From Cupriavidus sp. IDO (GTDB lineage: Bacteria; Pseudomonadota; Gammaproteobacteria; Burkholderiales; Burkholderiaceae), in assembly GCF_000812465.1 (NCBI RefSeq), contig NZ_JWMA01000012.1, forward strand, positions 62,001 through 126,000: a stretch of 64,000 bases of DNA, written 5' to 3'. The notes beneath the pieces are model-generated. The model ran no database searches. It was not told where the DNA came from and saw only the letters and a program-made list of their open reading frames with translations. Shown one piece after another: positions 50,990 to 63,072 of this stretch (position 1 is the first letter of the stretch; every line of letters starts with the position of its first letter). Made by a program: the position numbers and the translations under genes.

Positions 50990-52312
50990 ATGTTGACCCT
51001 GCTTGCCTATTCGATGGTGATCGTGTTCATGGCACTGATCATGACCAAGCGACTCTCCGCCATGGTGGCGCTGATCCTCGTTCCGATTGCGTTCGGCGCA
51101 ATCGGCGGTTTCGGCCCGGAACTGGGCCCGATGATGCTGGACGGCGTCAAGAAGCTGGCGCCGACCGGCGTGATGCTGATGTTCGCCATCCTGTATTTCG
51201 GCGTGATGATCGATGCCGGCCTGTTCGATCCGGTGGTGCGCGTGATCCTGAAGGTGGTGGGCGGCGATCCGGTCAAGATCATCATGGGCACCTTCGTGCT
51301 GGCCGCGCTCGTGTCGCTCGACGGCGACGGCTCGACCACCTATATGATCACCTGCGCCGCGATGCTCCCGCTCTACAAGCGGCTGGGCATCAGCCGGCTT
51401 GTGCTGGCCTGCGTGATCATGATGGCGGGCGGGCTGATGAACATCCTGCCCTGGGGCGGCCCGACCGCGCGTGCCGCCAGCGCGCTGGGCGTGGACGTGG
51501 GGTCGCTCTTCGTGCCGATGATCCTGCCGATGATTGTCACCGGCATGTGGGGCCTGTTCGTGGCATTCCTGCTAGGCCGCCGCGAACGCAACCGGCTCGG
51601 CACCATCGCCCTGATGAGCGCCGGGTCCGGCCACGACGGCCATACCGTGCCCGAGGTTGCCGCCGGCGATCCGCTGATCGCCAGGCCGAAGCTGCTGTGG
51701 TTCAACTTCCTGCTGACCATCGGCCTGATGGTGCTGCTGATTCTCGGGACGTTTCCCCTGCCTGCGCTGTTCATCGTCGCATCCGCCATCGCGCTGATGG
51801 TCAACTACCCGAGCCTGCACGAACAGAAGGAGCGGATCAGCGCGCATGCGGCCAACATCGTGCCGGTCGTCTCGCTGATCTTCGCCGCCGGCATTTTCGT
51901 CGGCATCCTGTCGGGCACGAAGATGGTCGACGCGATCGCACACAGCGTCATCGGCGCCGTGCCGGGCTGGATGGGCCCATACATGGCCCTGGTGACCGGG
52001 GTGCTGAGCATTCCGTTCACGTTCTTTGTCTCGAACGACGCGTTCTACTTCGGCATCCTGCCGATCCTGGCCAAGGCCGCCGCCGTTTATGGCATTGGGG
52101 CGGCGGAGATCGGACGCGCATCGCTGATCGGGCAGCAGGTTCATCTGCTGAGCCCCCTGGTCGCATCGACCTATCTGCTGGTCGGTCTGGCCGAGGTTGA
52201 GTTTGGCGATCACCAACGCTATACGCTGCTCTGGGCGCTGTCGGCGGCGGTGGTCATGATGCTGGCTACCGTTGCCTTCGGTGTGATTCCCATCATTGGC
52301 CGGATTGCCTGA
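50990..52312 (+). CDS. CitMHS family citrate-metal:H+ symporter
   Basis: This 440-aa protein has about 12 membrane helices and the CitMHS patterns 'ILYFGVMIDAGLFDPVVR', 'LDGDGSTTYMITCAAMLPLYKRL', 'ILPWGGPTARAASALG' and 'HLLSPLVASTYLLVGLAEVEFGDHQ'. These carriers import citrate complexed with Mg2+ or Ca2+ in symport with protons. ATG 50990 follows an A-rich leader. It pairs with the dehydrogenase gene upstream, suggesting a tricarboxylate utilisation unit. No CitAB-type two-component system is visible. Confidence 0.93.
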   Translation: MLTLLAYSMVIVFMALIMTKRLSAMVALILVPIAFGAIGGFGPELGPMMLDGVKKLAPTGVMLMFAILYFGVMIDAGLFDPVVRVILKVVGGDPVKIIMGTFVLAALVSLDGDGSTTYMITCAAMLPLYKRLGISRLVLACVIMMAGGLMNILPWGGPTARAASALGVDVGSLFVPMILPMIVTGMWGLFVAFLLGRRERNRLGTIALMSAGSGHDGHTVPEVAAGDPLIARPKLLWFNFLLTIGLMVLLILGTFPLPALFIVASAIALMVNYPSLHEQKERISAHAANIVPVVSLIFAAGIFVGILSGTKMVDAIAHSVIGAVPGWMGPYMALVTGVLSIPFTFFVSNDAFYFGILPILAKAAAVYGIGAAEIGRASLIGQQVHLLSPLVASTYLLVGLAEVEFGDHQRYTLLWALSAAVVMMLATVAFGVIPIIGRIA

Positions 52313-53022
52313 CAGAGCGGAATCGGGGCCGGCGGCTCTCCGGCGGGGCACAGGGAGACGGGTCGCCCACATCAGCCTGCCGGGATCCGTCCGAAAGCTT
52401 TCAAAGATTTACAACTTGCTGAGCAGATGTTTCGACTGCCTTCGTGATGATGGAGGCAGCACATCACATTTCACCCGCATCTAACCCGACATTCGCATCG
52501 GTTACACCAGCCGTACAACCTTCATTGCGACCAGCGCATGCAAACCGTTGCACTAGGGTTAGATCGAATGTGTTACTGAATGTAAATCGTGTAACTTGAT
52601 TGCACGTTGTTCCGCTGGCATTGCGATGCAGTGCTGGCGGCATTGAGTGGTAGGGGGCGTCATGCAGCATTCCAGCCGATCCGCGTGCGATTTGGGCCGC
52701 GCACATCTGTCCGGCCGCAACGGCCGCCACGGCAATACCGGCGCTTCCCGCAGTCAGTCAATCCGACACCGAAGACACCTGAGCCGCGCGCGGCACTTCC
52801 CGGCGCACCAGCGCCACCTTCCCGCTGACGGTCCCGCGGCAGAAGCCTGTCGCCCGCCCGCCCACCTTGCGCGAGCCCGGCCGTGCGGCTGTCGGGCGCG
52901 CCATATGCGCTGAAGCCCTCCTCGCGCAGCACCGGTAAAGAGCACAGGCTTCTGCCCGCTTTGCCGGTTCGTGCGTCGACGCGACGCACCAACCCTATTC
53001 CATTCAAGAGGCGGGAATCTCC
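52313..53022. other. Long non-coding stretch upstream of phaZ
   Basis: These 710 bp lie between the citrate carrier and phaZ, both plus strand. The part at 52400-52620 is AT-richer than its surroundings and probably contains the phaZ promoter, but no consensus promoter or terminator hairpin was assigned. The remaining GC-rich part has open frames on both strands with no recognisable domain. Confidence 0.4.
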
Positions 53023-54246
53023 ATGGCGCTCTATGCTCTGCGGGAACTCACGCAGCAGTCCTTTGGACCGCTCGGGGCGATGATCGAGGCAGGTAATCGT
53101 GCCGTCAGTTTCTGGGGCGAGTCCGTCGCGTGGCTTCCCGGGGTCCGCGAGGCCGACGCCGCGCTTGAGTTGTTCACCCGGCTGACCAAGGCCTACGGAA
53201 AACCTCGCTTCGAGATCGACGAAGTCATCGTGTGCGGGCAACGGGTGGCCGTAACCGAGACAACGCTTATCGAGGAGCCCTTCTGCCGGCTGCTGCATTT
53301 CAGGAAGGACATGTCCGGTCCCGGTCCGCGGGTATTGCTCGTGGCTCCGCTCTCGGGGCACTACGCCACCCTCCTGCGACCAACGGTCGAGGCATTGCTG
53401 CCCGGGCATGACGTCTACATCACCGACTGGGCCGATGCGCGTCTTGTTCCGCTTGACGCCGGACACTTCGATCTTGGCTGCTATGTTGACTACCTGAAAA
53501 AGTTCTTGCGATACCTCGGCACCGGCACGCATGTCGTGGCGGTTTGTCAGCCGGGGGTCCCGGTGCTTTGCGCCGTCGCCCAGATGGCCGAGGACGGCGA
53601 GCAGCTGCAGCCCCGCTCCATGACCCTCATCGCCGCGCCGATCGACACCCGCGTCAGCCCGACGGCGGTCAATCAGTTCGCGCAGAAATATTCGCTGTCA
53701 TGGTTCGAGGCAAGCGTCATCGAACAGGTACCCGGCGGCTACCCGGGAAAAGGACGCCGGGTGTATCCGGGCTTCCTCCAGCTCGCAGGCTTTGTGTCGA
53801 TGAACGTCGCACGCCACGCCGGTGCGCACCTCGATTTCTACCGTCACCTGGTCGATGGCAGGCAGAACGAGGCAGCCAGGCATCGCAAGTTCTATGACGA
53901 GTACAACGCCGTGCTCGACCTGCCGGCCGAGTACTACCTGGAAACCATCCAGAAGGTTTTCCTGGAGCATCACCTGTGCCGCGGCTGCATGGAAGTCGGC
54001 CAGCGCCGCGTCTTCCCCGAGGCCATTACCAACGTGTCACTGCTGACTATCGAAGGCAGCGAGGACGACATCACCGGCCGCGGCCAGACCGAAGCCGCTC
54101 ACGCGCTCTGCGCAGGCCTTGCCGCCGACCGGAAAGCACACATGGTCGTCGACGGCGTGGGGCACTACGGTACGTTCGCCGGTCAGGGATTCCGGCAATC
54201 CATCCTGCCTGCCATCACGCAGTTCATTCAAAGGTGCGCTGACTGA
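53023..54246 (+). CDS. phaZ: Intracellular polyhydroxyalkanoate depolymerase
   Basis: This 407-aa alpha/beta-hydrolase-like protein belongs to the intracellular PhaZ group. The nucleophile is a cysteine (Cys175 in 'VAVCQPGVPVLCAVA') in place of the usual serine, as in Ralstonia i-PhaZ enzymes. A catalytic His is likely in 'DGVGHYGTF' and an Asp in 'EGSEDDITG'. It mobilises stored polyhydroxybutyrate granules in the cytoplasm. No signal peptide is present, consistent with the intracellular type. It is a stand-alone gene; Cupriavidus-type genomes carry several paralogues. Confidence 0.94.
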   Translation: MALYALRELTQQSFGPLGAMIEAGNRAVSFWGESVAWLPGVREADAALELFTRLTKAYGKPRFEIDEVIVCGQRVAVTETTLIEEPFCRLLHFRKDMSGPGPRVLLVAPLSGHYATLLRPTVEALLPGHDVYITDWADARLVPLDAGHFDLGCYVDYLKKFLRYLGTGTHVVAVCQPGVPVLCAVAQMAEDGEQLQPRSMTLIAAPIDTRVSPTAVNQFAQKYSLSWFEASVIEQVPGGYPGKGRRVYPGFLQLAGFVSMNVARHAGAHLDFYRHLVDGRQNEAARHRKFYDEYNAVLDLPAEYYLETIQKVFLEHHLCRGCMEVGQRRVFPEAITNVSLLTIEGSEDDITGRGQTEAAHALCAGLAADRKAHMVVDGVGHYGTFAGQGFRQSILPAITQFIQRCAD

Positions 54247-54489
54247 GCGCCATGTCGCCGCCAGCAATCCGATCCAGGCCATCGCTGCAATCTCCCAAAA
54301 GATCGCCGGACATCACTTGCCGCCAGGTCACGGCGTCGCGGTGAATTGCCGATAATTACCGATGGAGAACCGTATTTCGCTGCATAAAGCCGCTTCGCGA
54401 AGGCAGCAACGGATCGGTGACGCACTTTGCATTCGGAAATTGACGGGCTAATGTTGGACTATGCCGCGGGCCAGACGACGGAGGCAGTC

Positions 54490-55965
54490 ATGAGCATGGT
54501 CTCGATAGAACCCGGCAGCTATCAATTTGCGCCGCCGAAAAATCCCGGTGAAGTCATCGACCTGATCAGGAAGCACGCGATCCAGGTCGTTGACCTCAGG
54601 TTTACCGACTTGCCCGGAGTCTGGCAGCACTTCTCGATCACGCTGCCGGAAATCAACGACGATTTGTTCTCGGCCGGCATCGGCTTCGACGGATCTTCCA
54701 TTCGCGGGTTCCAGGAAATTCACGAGTCCGACATGCTGGTCAGGCCTGACCCGGCCACGGCATTCATCGATCCGTTTTGCACGGCGCCAACGCTGGTGCT
54801 GATCTGCGACGTGCTGGACCCGGTCCTGCACCAGCCGTATTCGCGCGATCCGCGCTACATTGCACGCAAGGCGGAGCAGTACCTCCAGCAAACCGGTCTT
54901 GCCACGGTTTGCTACGTTGGCCCCGAACTGGAGTTCTTCATTTTCGACTCCATCCGCTTCGGCCAGGACCAGCACGCAGGCTACTACCATGTCGAATCCG
55001 CCGAAGGCGAATGGACCTCGGGCCGTGACGAAGGCGCCTTTGGCGGCGGCAACCTTGGCTACAAGCAGCGATACAAGGGCGGATACTTTCCCGTGCCGCC
55101 AAGCGATACGCTGCAGGACATCCGCTCCGAAATCGTACTCGCGCTGATGCAGGCGGGCATCCAGGTCGAAGTGCATCACCATGAGGTCGCCACGGCGGGC
55201 CAGAATGAAATCGACATGCGCTTTGCACCGCTGGCACGCATGGCTGACAACGTGATGATGTACAAGTACATCTGCAAGAACGTGGCGCGCCGCCACGGCA
55301 AGGTCGCCACGTTCATGCCCAAGCCCCTGTTCGGCGACAACGCGAGCGGCATGCATTGCCACCAGAGCCTCTGGCGCGGCAGCGAGAACCTCTTCTATGA
55401 CGCCAACGGTTGGGCGCAGACCTCCCAGATGTGCCGCTGGTACATCGGCGGCTTGCTCAGTCATGCGCCCGCCCTGATGGCGTTCTGCGCACCGAGTACA
55501 AACTCCTACAAGCGGCTGGTGCCTGGATACGAGGCACCGGTCAACCTGGCCATGTCGCAGCGCAACCGATCCGCCGCGGCCAGGATTCCAATGGTTTCGG
55601 ATTCCCCAAGTGCCAGGCGCGTTGAATTTCGCTGCCCTGACCCATCCGCCAATGCCTACCTCGCCTTCTCGGCAATGCTGCTCGCCGGCCTGGACGGCAT
55701 CGAAAATCACACGGACCCCGGCGCCCCGCTCGACAAGAACATCTATGACCTGCCGCCGGAGGAAGCCGCCGGCATCCGACAGGTTCCGGGTTCCCTCGAA
55801 GCGTCGTTAGCCGCGCTGGAATCCGACTCAGCGTTCCTGCGCAAGGGAGATGTCTTCACGGAAGACCTGATCAGCACCTGGATTGACTACAAGCGCACGC
55901 ACGAGATCGATACCTTGAAGCTGCGGCCGCATCCGTGGGAATTCCAACTCTACTTCGATATTTGA
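54490..55965 (+). CDS. glnA: Type I glutamine synthetase
   Basis: This 491-aa GSI enzyme joins glutamate and ammonia using ATP. It has 'GIGFDGSSIRGFQEIHESDM', the ATP-binding region 'GPELEFFIFDSI', 'EVATAGQNEIDMRFAPL', 'HCHQSLW' and the adenylylation-site pattern 'KNIYDLPPEE' with Tyr419, so GlnE control is possible. GGAGG lies 5 nt before ATG 54490; the frame is open to 54427. The N-terminus is slightly longer than in canonical GlnA (about 470 aa). There is no ntrBC nearby, so this may be a second copy. A terminator follows. Confidence 0.93.
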   Translation: MSMVSIEPGSYQFAPPKNPGEVIDLIRKHAIQVVDLRFTDLPGVWQHFSITLPEINDDLFSAGIGFDGSSIRGFQEIHESDMLVRPDPATAFIDPFCTAPTLVLICDVLDPVLHQPYSRDPRYIARKAEQYLQQTGLATVCYVGPELEFFIFDSIRFGQDQHAGYYHVESAEGEWTSGRDEGAFGGGNLGYKQRYKGGYFPVPPSDTLQDIRSEIVLALMQAGIQVEVHHHEVATAGQNEIDMRFAPLARMADNVMMYKYICKNVARRHGKVATFMPKPLFGDNASGMHCHQSLWRGSENLFYDANGWAQTSQMCRWYIGGLLSHAPALMAFCAPSTNSYKRLVPGYEAPVNLAMSQRNRSAAARIPMVSDSPSARRVEFRCPDPSANAYLAFSAMLLAGLDGIENHTDPGAPLDKNIYDLPPEEAAGIRQVPGSLEASLAALESDSAFLRKGDVFTEDLISTWIDYKRTHEIDTLKLRPHPWEFQLYFDI

Positions 55966-55984
55966 TCATCGCGCTGTCAACGGT

Positions 55985-56014
55985 GCCCGCTGTGTATACA
56001 CTGCAGCGGCTTTT
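55985..56014 (+). terminator. Rho-independent terminator after glnA
   Basis: CCGCTG (55986-55991) pairs with CAGCGG (56003-56008) around an 11-nt loop, followed by CTTTTT. The loop contains a GTATAC palindrome, which is probably a coincidence. It lies between convergent genes. Confidence 0.75.
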
Positions 56015-56023
56015 TCCTCGCAG

Positions 56024-56959
56024 TCAACACAGCACGCCGATAAAGCTCTGGCTGATCTCCTTGCCAAACTCGGAGCACGCCTGCTTCATCACCTTGGCCG
56101 CGGCATGGGTCAGCACTTCGGCCTGGGCGTGGTGGCACAGGGTCACGATGATCGCGGGCAGCGGCGGGAGCGAAGCAAGCTCGACGAACTCGCCACTCTC
56201 CAGGTAATCGGTGACGAAGAGGCTCGGGATCGCGGCAATGCCGTAGCCGTCCTTGATCAGGCGCACGATGGCGGCGACCGAGGGCGAGCAGGTGATGCGT
56301 GTCTGCGCCACCGGGATGCTCTCCTGGTTGGCGAGGTTGGCGACGATCTCTTCCAGCGCGCGCTGCGGCGCCGTTCCGCGCGCAAAGGTCAGGATCGGGT
56401 GTTGCAGCACCTGCCTGGCCAGTCCCCTCGGACCGGGCGGCAACAGGTCCTTGTGCGCAATCCACTGCACCGGGTAGATTGCCAGCGCCGTCGAGACGAT
56501 CTCGGGATGATCGATCCCTTCCACGCGCACGATCAGGTCCAGTTCGTCGTTCAGCAGGCGCTTCTGCAATACCGTACTCATCTCCACCGTGAGCTCGAGC
56601 TCCACCTGCGGGTAGTGCGTGCTCAGCAGCTTGATGAAGTGCGACAGCCAGCTGTGGACCACCGTTTCGATTACCCCCAGGCGTAGCCGGCCCTGGATCG
56701 GATTCTCCTTCTGCGCGGCGGCCTGCAGGTTGCGGGCGGCGGCGACCACGGCCTTGGCATAGCCCAGCAGGTATTCGCCGTTAGGGGTCAGGCGGAATTC
56801 GCTGGCGTTCCGGTCTACCAGTTCCGTGCCCAGCTCATCTTCCAGGTTCCGGATCCGGAGCGAAATTGCCGCGGGCGTGGCATGCAAGGCTCGCGCAGTG
56901 GCGCGAAAGTTCTTCAGTTGCGCCAGTGTGACGAGGGTTTCCAGGAAGCGGATGTTCAT
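56024..56959 (-). CDS. LysR family transcriptional regulator
   Basis: This 311-aa protein has the LysR helix-turn-helix 'RFLETLVTLAQLKNFRATARALHATPAAISLRIRNLEDELGTELVDR' (residues 3-49) and an effector domain starting near residue 86 ('GRLRLGVIETVVHSWLSHF'). It is divergent from the DUF1445-MFS-oxoprolinase operon, the classical arrangement for a LysR activator of that operon. ATG 56959 is chosen; the frame extends only six residues upstream. A dyad lies in the intergenic region. Confidence 0.93.
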   Translation of the reverse strand: MNIRFLETLVTLAQLKNFRATARALHATPAAISLRIRNLEDELGTELVDRNASEFRLTPNGEYLLGYAKAVVAAARNLQAAAQKENPIQGRLRLGVIETVVHSWLSHFIKLLSTHYPQVELELTVEMSTVLQKRLLNDELDLIVRVEGIDHPEIVSTALAIYPVQWIAHKDLLPPGPRGLARQVLQHPILTFARGTAPQRALEEIVANLANQESIPVAQTRITCSPSVAAIVRLIKDGYGIAAIPSLFVTDYLESGEFVELASLPPLPAIIVTLCHHAQAEVLTHAAAKVMKQACSEFGKEISQSFIGVLC

Positions 56960-57020
56960 TGCGGCGGTGCAGTACAAAGGTGGCGAAGGCGGGAATTGGG
57001 CGCTGGGCTGTTAATAAATT

Positions 57021-57051
57021 CTATACGACCATGGCCATAAAAAGTCGATAG
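57021..57051. promoter_or_regulatory. Putative LysR operator
   Basis: CTATACGAC (57021-57029) and GTCGATAG (57044-57051) form an inverted repeat with one extra base in the left arm. An internal ATGGCCAT palindrome lies at 57031-57038. The site is 62 nt before the LysR start and 66 nt before the DUF1445 start, where a shared LysR site is expected. Confidence 0.5.
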
Positions 57052-57116
57052 CGTTAATTTTTACTTCGCCATATCTTGTGTACAGCGATCACTGCCATTC
57101 ATCCACGAGACCAGCC

Positions 57117-57890
57117 ATGACCCCTTCCGAATTCCGCCGCACGGTCCGCGCAGGCAGCTTCCGCGCGTCCACGGCAGGCTTCTGCGGCGACTTCGCCCAG
57201 GCCAATCTGGCCATCCTGCCGGAAGCCGTGGCCAGCGACTTCCTGCGCTTCTGCGTCCTCAACCCGAAGGCCTGCCCGTTGCTGGCCGTAGGCGAGCCCG
57301 GACAGTGGGCGATCCCCGCGCTCGGCGCCGACCTCGACATCCGCCGCGACGTGCCGGGCTACTACCTCTACCGCGACGGCGAACTGGCGCAGGAACTGCC
57401 ATCCCTGGCCGACGTGTGGCGGGACGATCTGGTGGCGTTTGCGATCGGCTGCTCGTTCTCGTTCGAGCAGATGTTGCTGCGGGCGGGCATCGCGCTGCGG
57501 CACATCGCGCAGCGCAAGAACGTGGCGATGTACCGCACCAATATCGCCAATCAGGCGGCCGGACCGTTTGGCGGCCAGATGGTGGTGTCGATGCGGCCGC
57601 TGAAGGCCGCCGACGCGATCCGCGCCATCCAGATCACCAGCCGCTTTCCTGCCGTGCATGGCTCACCGGTTCATCTCGGCGACCCGGCACTGATTGGCAT
57701 CGCTGACCTGCAGCGTCCGGACTACGGCGAAGCGGTCGAGATCCTGCCGGACGAGATCCCGGTGTTCTGGGCCTGCGGGGTCACCCCGCAGGAAGCGATT
57801 CGCAGTGCCCGGCTGCCTGTCGCCATCGCCCACAAGCCCGGGCACATGCTGATCACCGACATTCCGAACGACACCCTGGCGGCTTTCTGA
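57117..57890 (+). CDS. DUF1445 family protein (putative D-glutamate cyclase/hydro-lyase)
   Basis: This 257-aa cytoplasmic protein has the family patterns '[15 protein letters not shown]', '[13 protein letters not shown]', '[20 protein letters not shown]' and '[15 protein letters not shown]...[10 protein letters not shown]'. The family is often labelled putative hydro-lyase. Mammalian mitochondrial DGLUCY, which turns D-glutamate into 5-oxo-D-proline, carries the same domain. Here it is in an operon with a 5-oxoprolinase-type enzyme, which supports a 5-oxoproline-related reaction. It is the first gene of the operon, controlled by the divergent LysR gene. Confidence 0.9.
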   Translation: MTPSEFRRTVRAGSFRASTAGFCGDFAQANLAILPEAVASDFLRFCVLNPKACPLLAVGEPGQWAIPALGADLDIRRDVPGYYLYRDGELAQELPSLADVWRDDLVAFAIGCSFSFEQMLLRAGIALRHIAQRKNVAMYRTNIANQAAGPFGGQMVVSMRPLKAADAIRAIQITSRFPAVHGSPVHLGDPALIGIADLQRPDYGEAVEILPDEIPVFWACGVTPQEAIRSARLPVAIAHKPGHMLITDIPNDTLAAF

Positions 57891-57977
57891 GCATCGACAG
57901 CCGACAGGCGTGAACGCAGAGCGCGGCATCAAGAACCGCGCCGAAAAAGAAGCTTGTCAATGACAACGGAGACACTG

Positions 57978-59264
57978 ATGACTACCTCAAGCAAGCCCGC
58001 CGACGCGGCCATGGAACCCCGCGGCGGGTTCTTCTCCTGGTACCACCCGCTAACCCGGCAGGAAAAGCGCACCTTCTGGAGCTGCAAGGTCGGCTATGCG
58101 CTCGACGCGATGGATACCCAGTTCCTCAGCTTCGTGATTCCGACGCTGATCGCGACCTGGGGCATCACCAAGGGCGACGCCGGGCTGATCGGCACCGCCA
58201 CCCTGCTGGCATCCGCTGTCGGCGGCTGGGTAGCCGGCATCCTGTCGGACAAGATCGGCCGCGTGAAGACCCTGCAACTCACCATCCTGTGGTTCGCCTT
58301 CTTCACGCTGCTGTGCGGCCTTGCCCAGAATTTCGGGCAACTGCTGGCGGCGCGTGCGCTGATGGGCTTCGGCTTTGGCGGCGAGTGGACCGCGGGTGCG
58401 GTGCTGATGGGCGAGATCATCCGCGCCAGGGATCGCGGCAAGGCCGTGGGCATGGTACAGGCAGGCTGGGCGCTGGGCTGGGGCCTGTCGGCGCTGCTGT
58501 TCGCGGTGGTGTTCTCGCTGCTGCCCGCCGAGCTTGCCTGGCGCGCGCTGTTTATCATCGGCGTGCTGCCCGCGATCTTCGTCATCGTCATCCGGCGCTT
58601 CGTGGATGACCCGGAGATCTATCAACAACAGAAGGCGCGCGAATCCACCGCCCCTCATGGCGCGCGCTTCACCGACATCTTTTCCCGGGACCTGATCAGC
58701 GTCACGCTGCGTGCTTCGCTCCTTACCACTGGCGCACAGGGCGGCTACTACGCCATCACCACCTGGCTGCCGACCTTCCTTGCGACCGAGCGCCACCTGA
58801 CCGTGCTTGGCACCGGCGGCTACCTGGCCATGGTGATCGCGGGCTCCTATGCCGGCTACCTGAGCAGCGCCGTGCTGACCGACAAGATCGGCCGCAAGAA
58901 CAACTTCATCCTGTTCGCGCTGGGTGCCCTGACCATCGCGCTGACGTACACCAACGTGGTCGTGGACGACACCGCCATGCTGTTCCTTGGCTTCCCGCTC
59001 GGCTTCTTCGCTTCCGGCATCTTCAGCGGGATGGGCGCCTTCCTGACCGAGCTGTTCCCGACGCGGGTGCGCGGGTCCGGCCAGGGCTTTTGCTACAACG
59101 TCGGCCGTGCCGTCGGTGCCCTGTTCCCGTTCCTGATCGGCCTGGTCAGCCAGCAAATGTCGCTGGGCCGCACCATTGGCGTGTTCGCCGCTGCCGCCTA
59201 CGGCGTGCTGATCCTCGCCGCCCTGACGCTGCCGGAGACGCGCGGCAAACAACTCGAATCCTGA
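57978..59264 (+). CDS. MFS transporter
   Basis: This 428-aa protein has 12 predicted membrane helices and MFS signatures 'GWVAGILSDKIGRVKTLQ' (loop 2-3), 'RALMGFGFGGEWTAGAVLMGE' (helix 4-5) and 'LTDKIGRKNNFI' (loop 8-9), resembling carboxylate/sugar-acid carriers. GGAG lies 6 nt before ATG 57978; an in-frame ATG at 57960 has a weaker signal. It lies between the DUF1445 and oxoprolinase genes, so it should import their substrate, perhaps 5-oxoproline, D-glutamate or a hydantoin-like acid. Confidence 0.9.
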   Translation: MTTSSKPADAAMEPRGGFFSWYHPLTRQEKRTFWSCKVGYALDAMDTQFLSFVIPTLIATWGITKGDAGLIGTATLLASAVGGWVAGILSDKIGRVKTLQLTILWFAFFTLLCGLAQNFGQLLAARALMGFGFGGEWTAGAVLMGEIIRARDRGKAVGMVQAGWALGWGLSALLFAVVFSLLPAELAWRALFIIGVLPAIFVIVIRRFVDDPEIYQQQKARESTAPHGARFTDIFSRDLISVTLRASLLTTGAQGGYYAITTWLPTFLATERHLTVLGTGGYLAMVIAGSYAGYLSSAVLTDKIGRKNNFILFALGALTIALTYTNVVVDDTAMLFLGFPLGFFASGIFSGMGAFLTELFPTRVRGSGQGFCYNVGRAVGALFPFLIGLVSQQMSLGRTIGVFAAAAYGVLILAALTLPETRGKQLES

Positions 59265-59282
59265 TCCGTGGACAGAACCAAC

Positions 59283-62918
<3,636 letters not shown>

Positions 62919-62947
62919 TCCGCCACGCGCCCGCCCGGATGGTGGCT

Positions 62948-62986
62948 AATGGCGCTGCCCGGAGTCAATCCGCCAGCGCCATTTTG
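62948..62986 (+). terminator. Hairpin after the oxoprolinase operon
   Basis: AATGGCGCTG (62948-62957) pairs exactly with CAGCGCCATT (62974-62983) across 16 nt, followed by TT. The T-run is short and the loop large, so it is a weak terminator or another structural element near the IS boundary. Confidence 0.5.
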
Positions 62987-63007
62987 GACTTCCGAAGCTG
63001 GTGTCCT

Positions 63008-63059
63008 GTTCCGTTGTTAACTGATCTATGTTTGCATAGGATGTTGGTATCAACGGAAC
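63008..63059. repeat. Nested inverted repeats upstream of the transposase gene
   Basis: GTTCCGTTG (63008-63016) is matched by CAACGGAAC (63051-63059). Inside it CTATG (63026-63030) and CATAG (63035-63039) form a small hairpin with a 4-nt loop. The structure is 14 nt before the transposase ATG and could limit expression from outside transcripts or be a transposase binding site. Confidence 0.55.
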
Positions 63060-63072
63060 GGGAGATACCAGC

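Noticed and set aside
55993..55998. GTATAC palindrome as a seventh GntR site
   Set aside because: It sits in the loop of the terminator between convergent genes, not in a promoter region.
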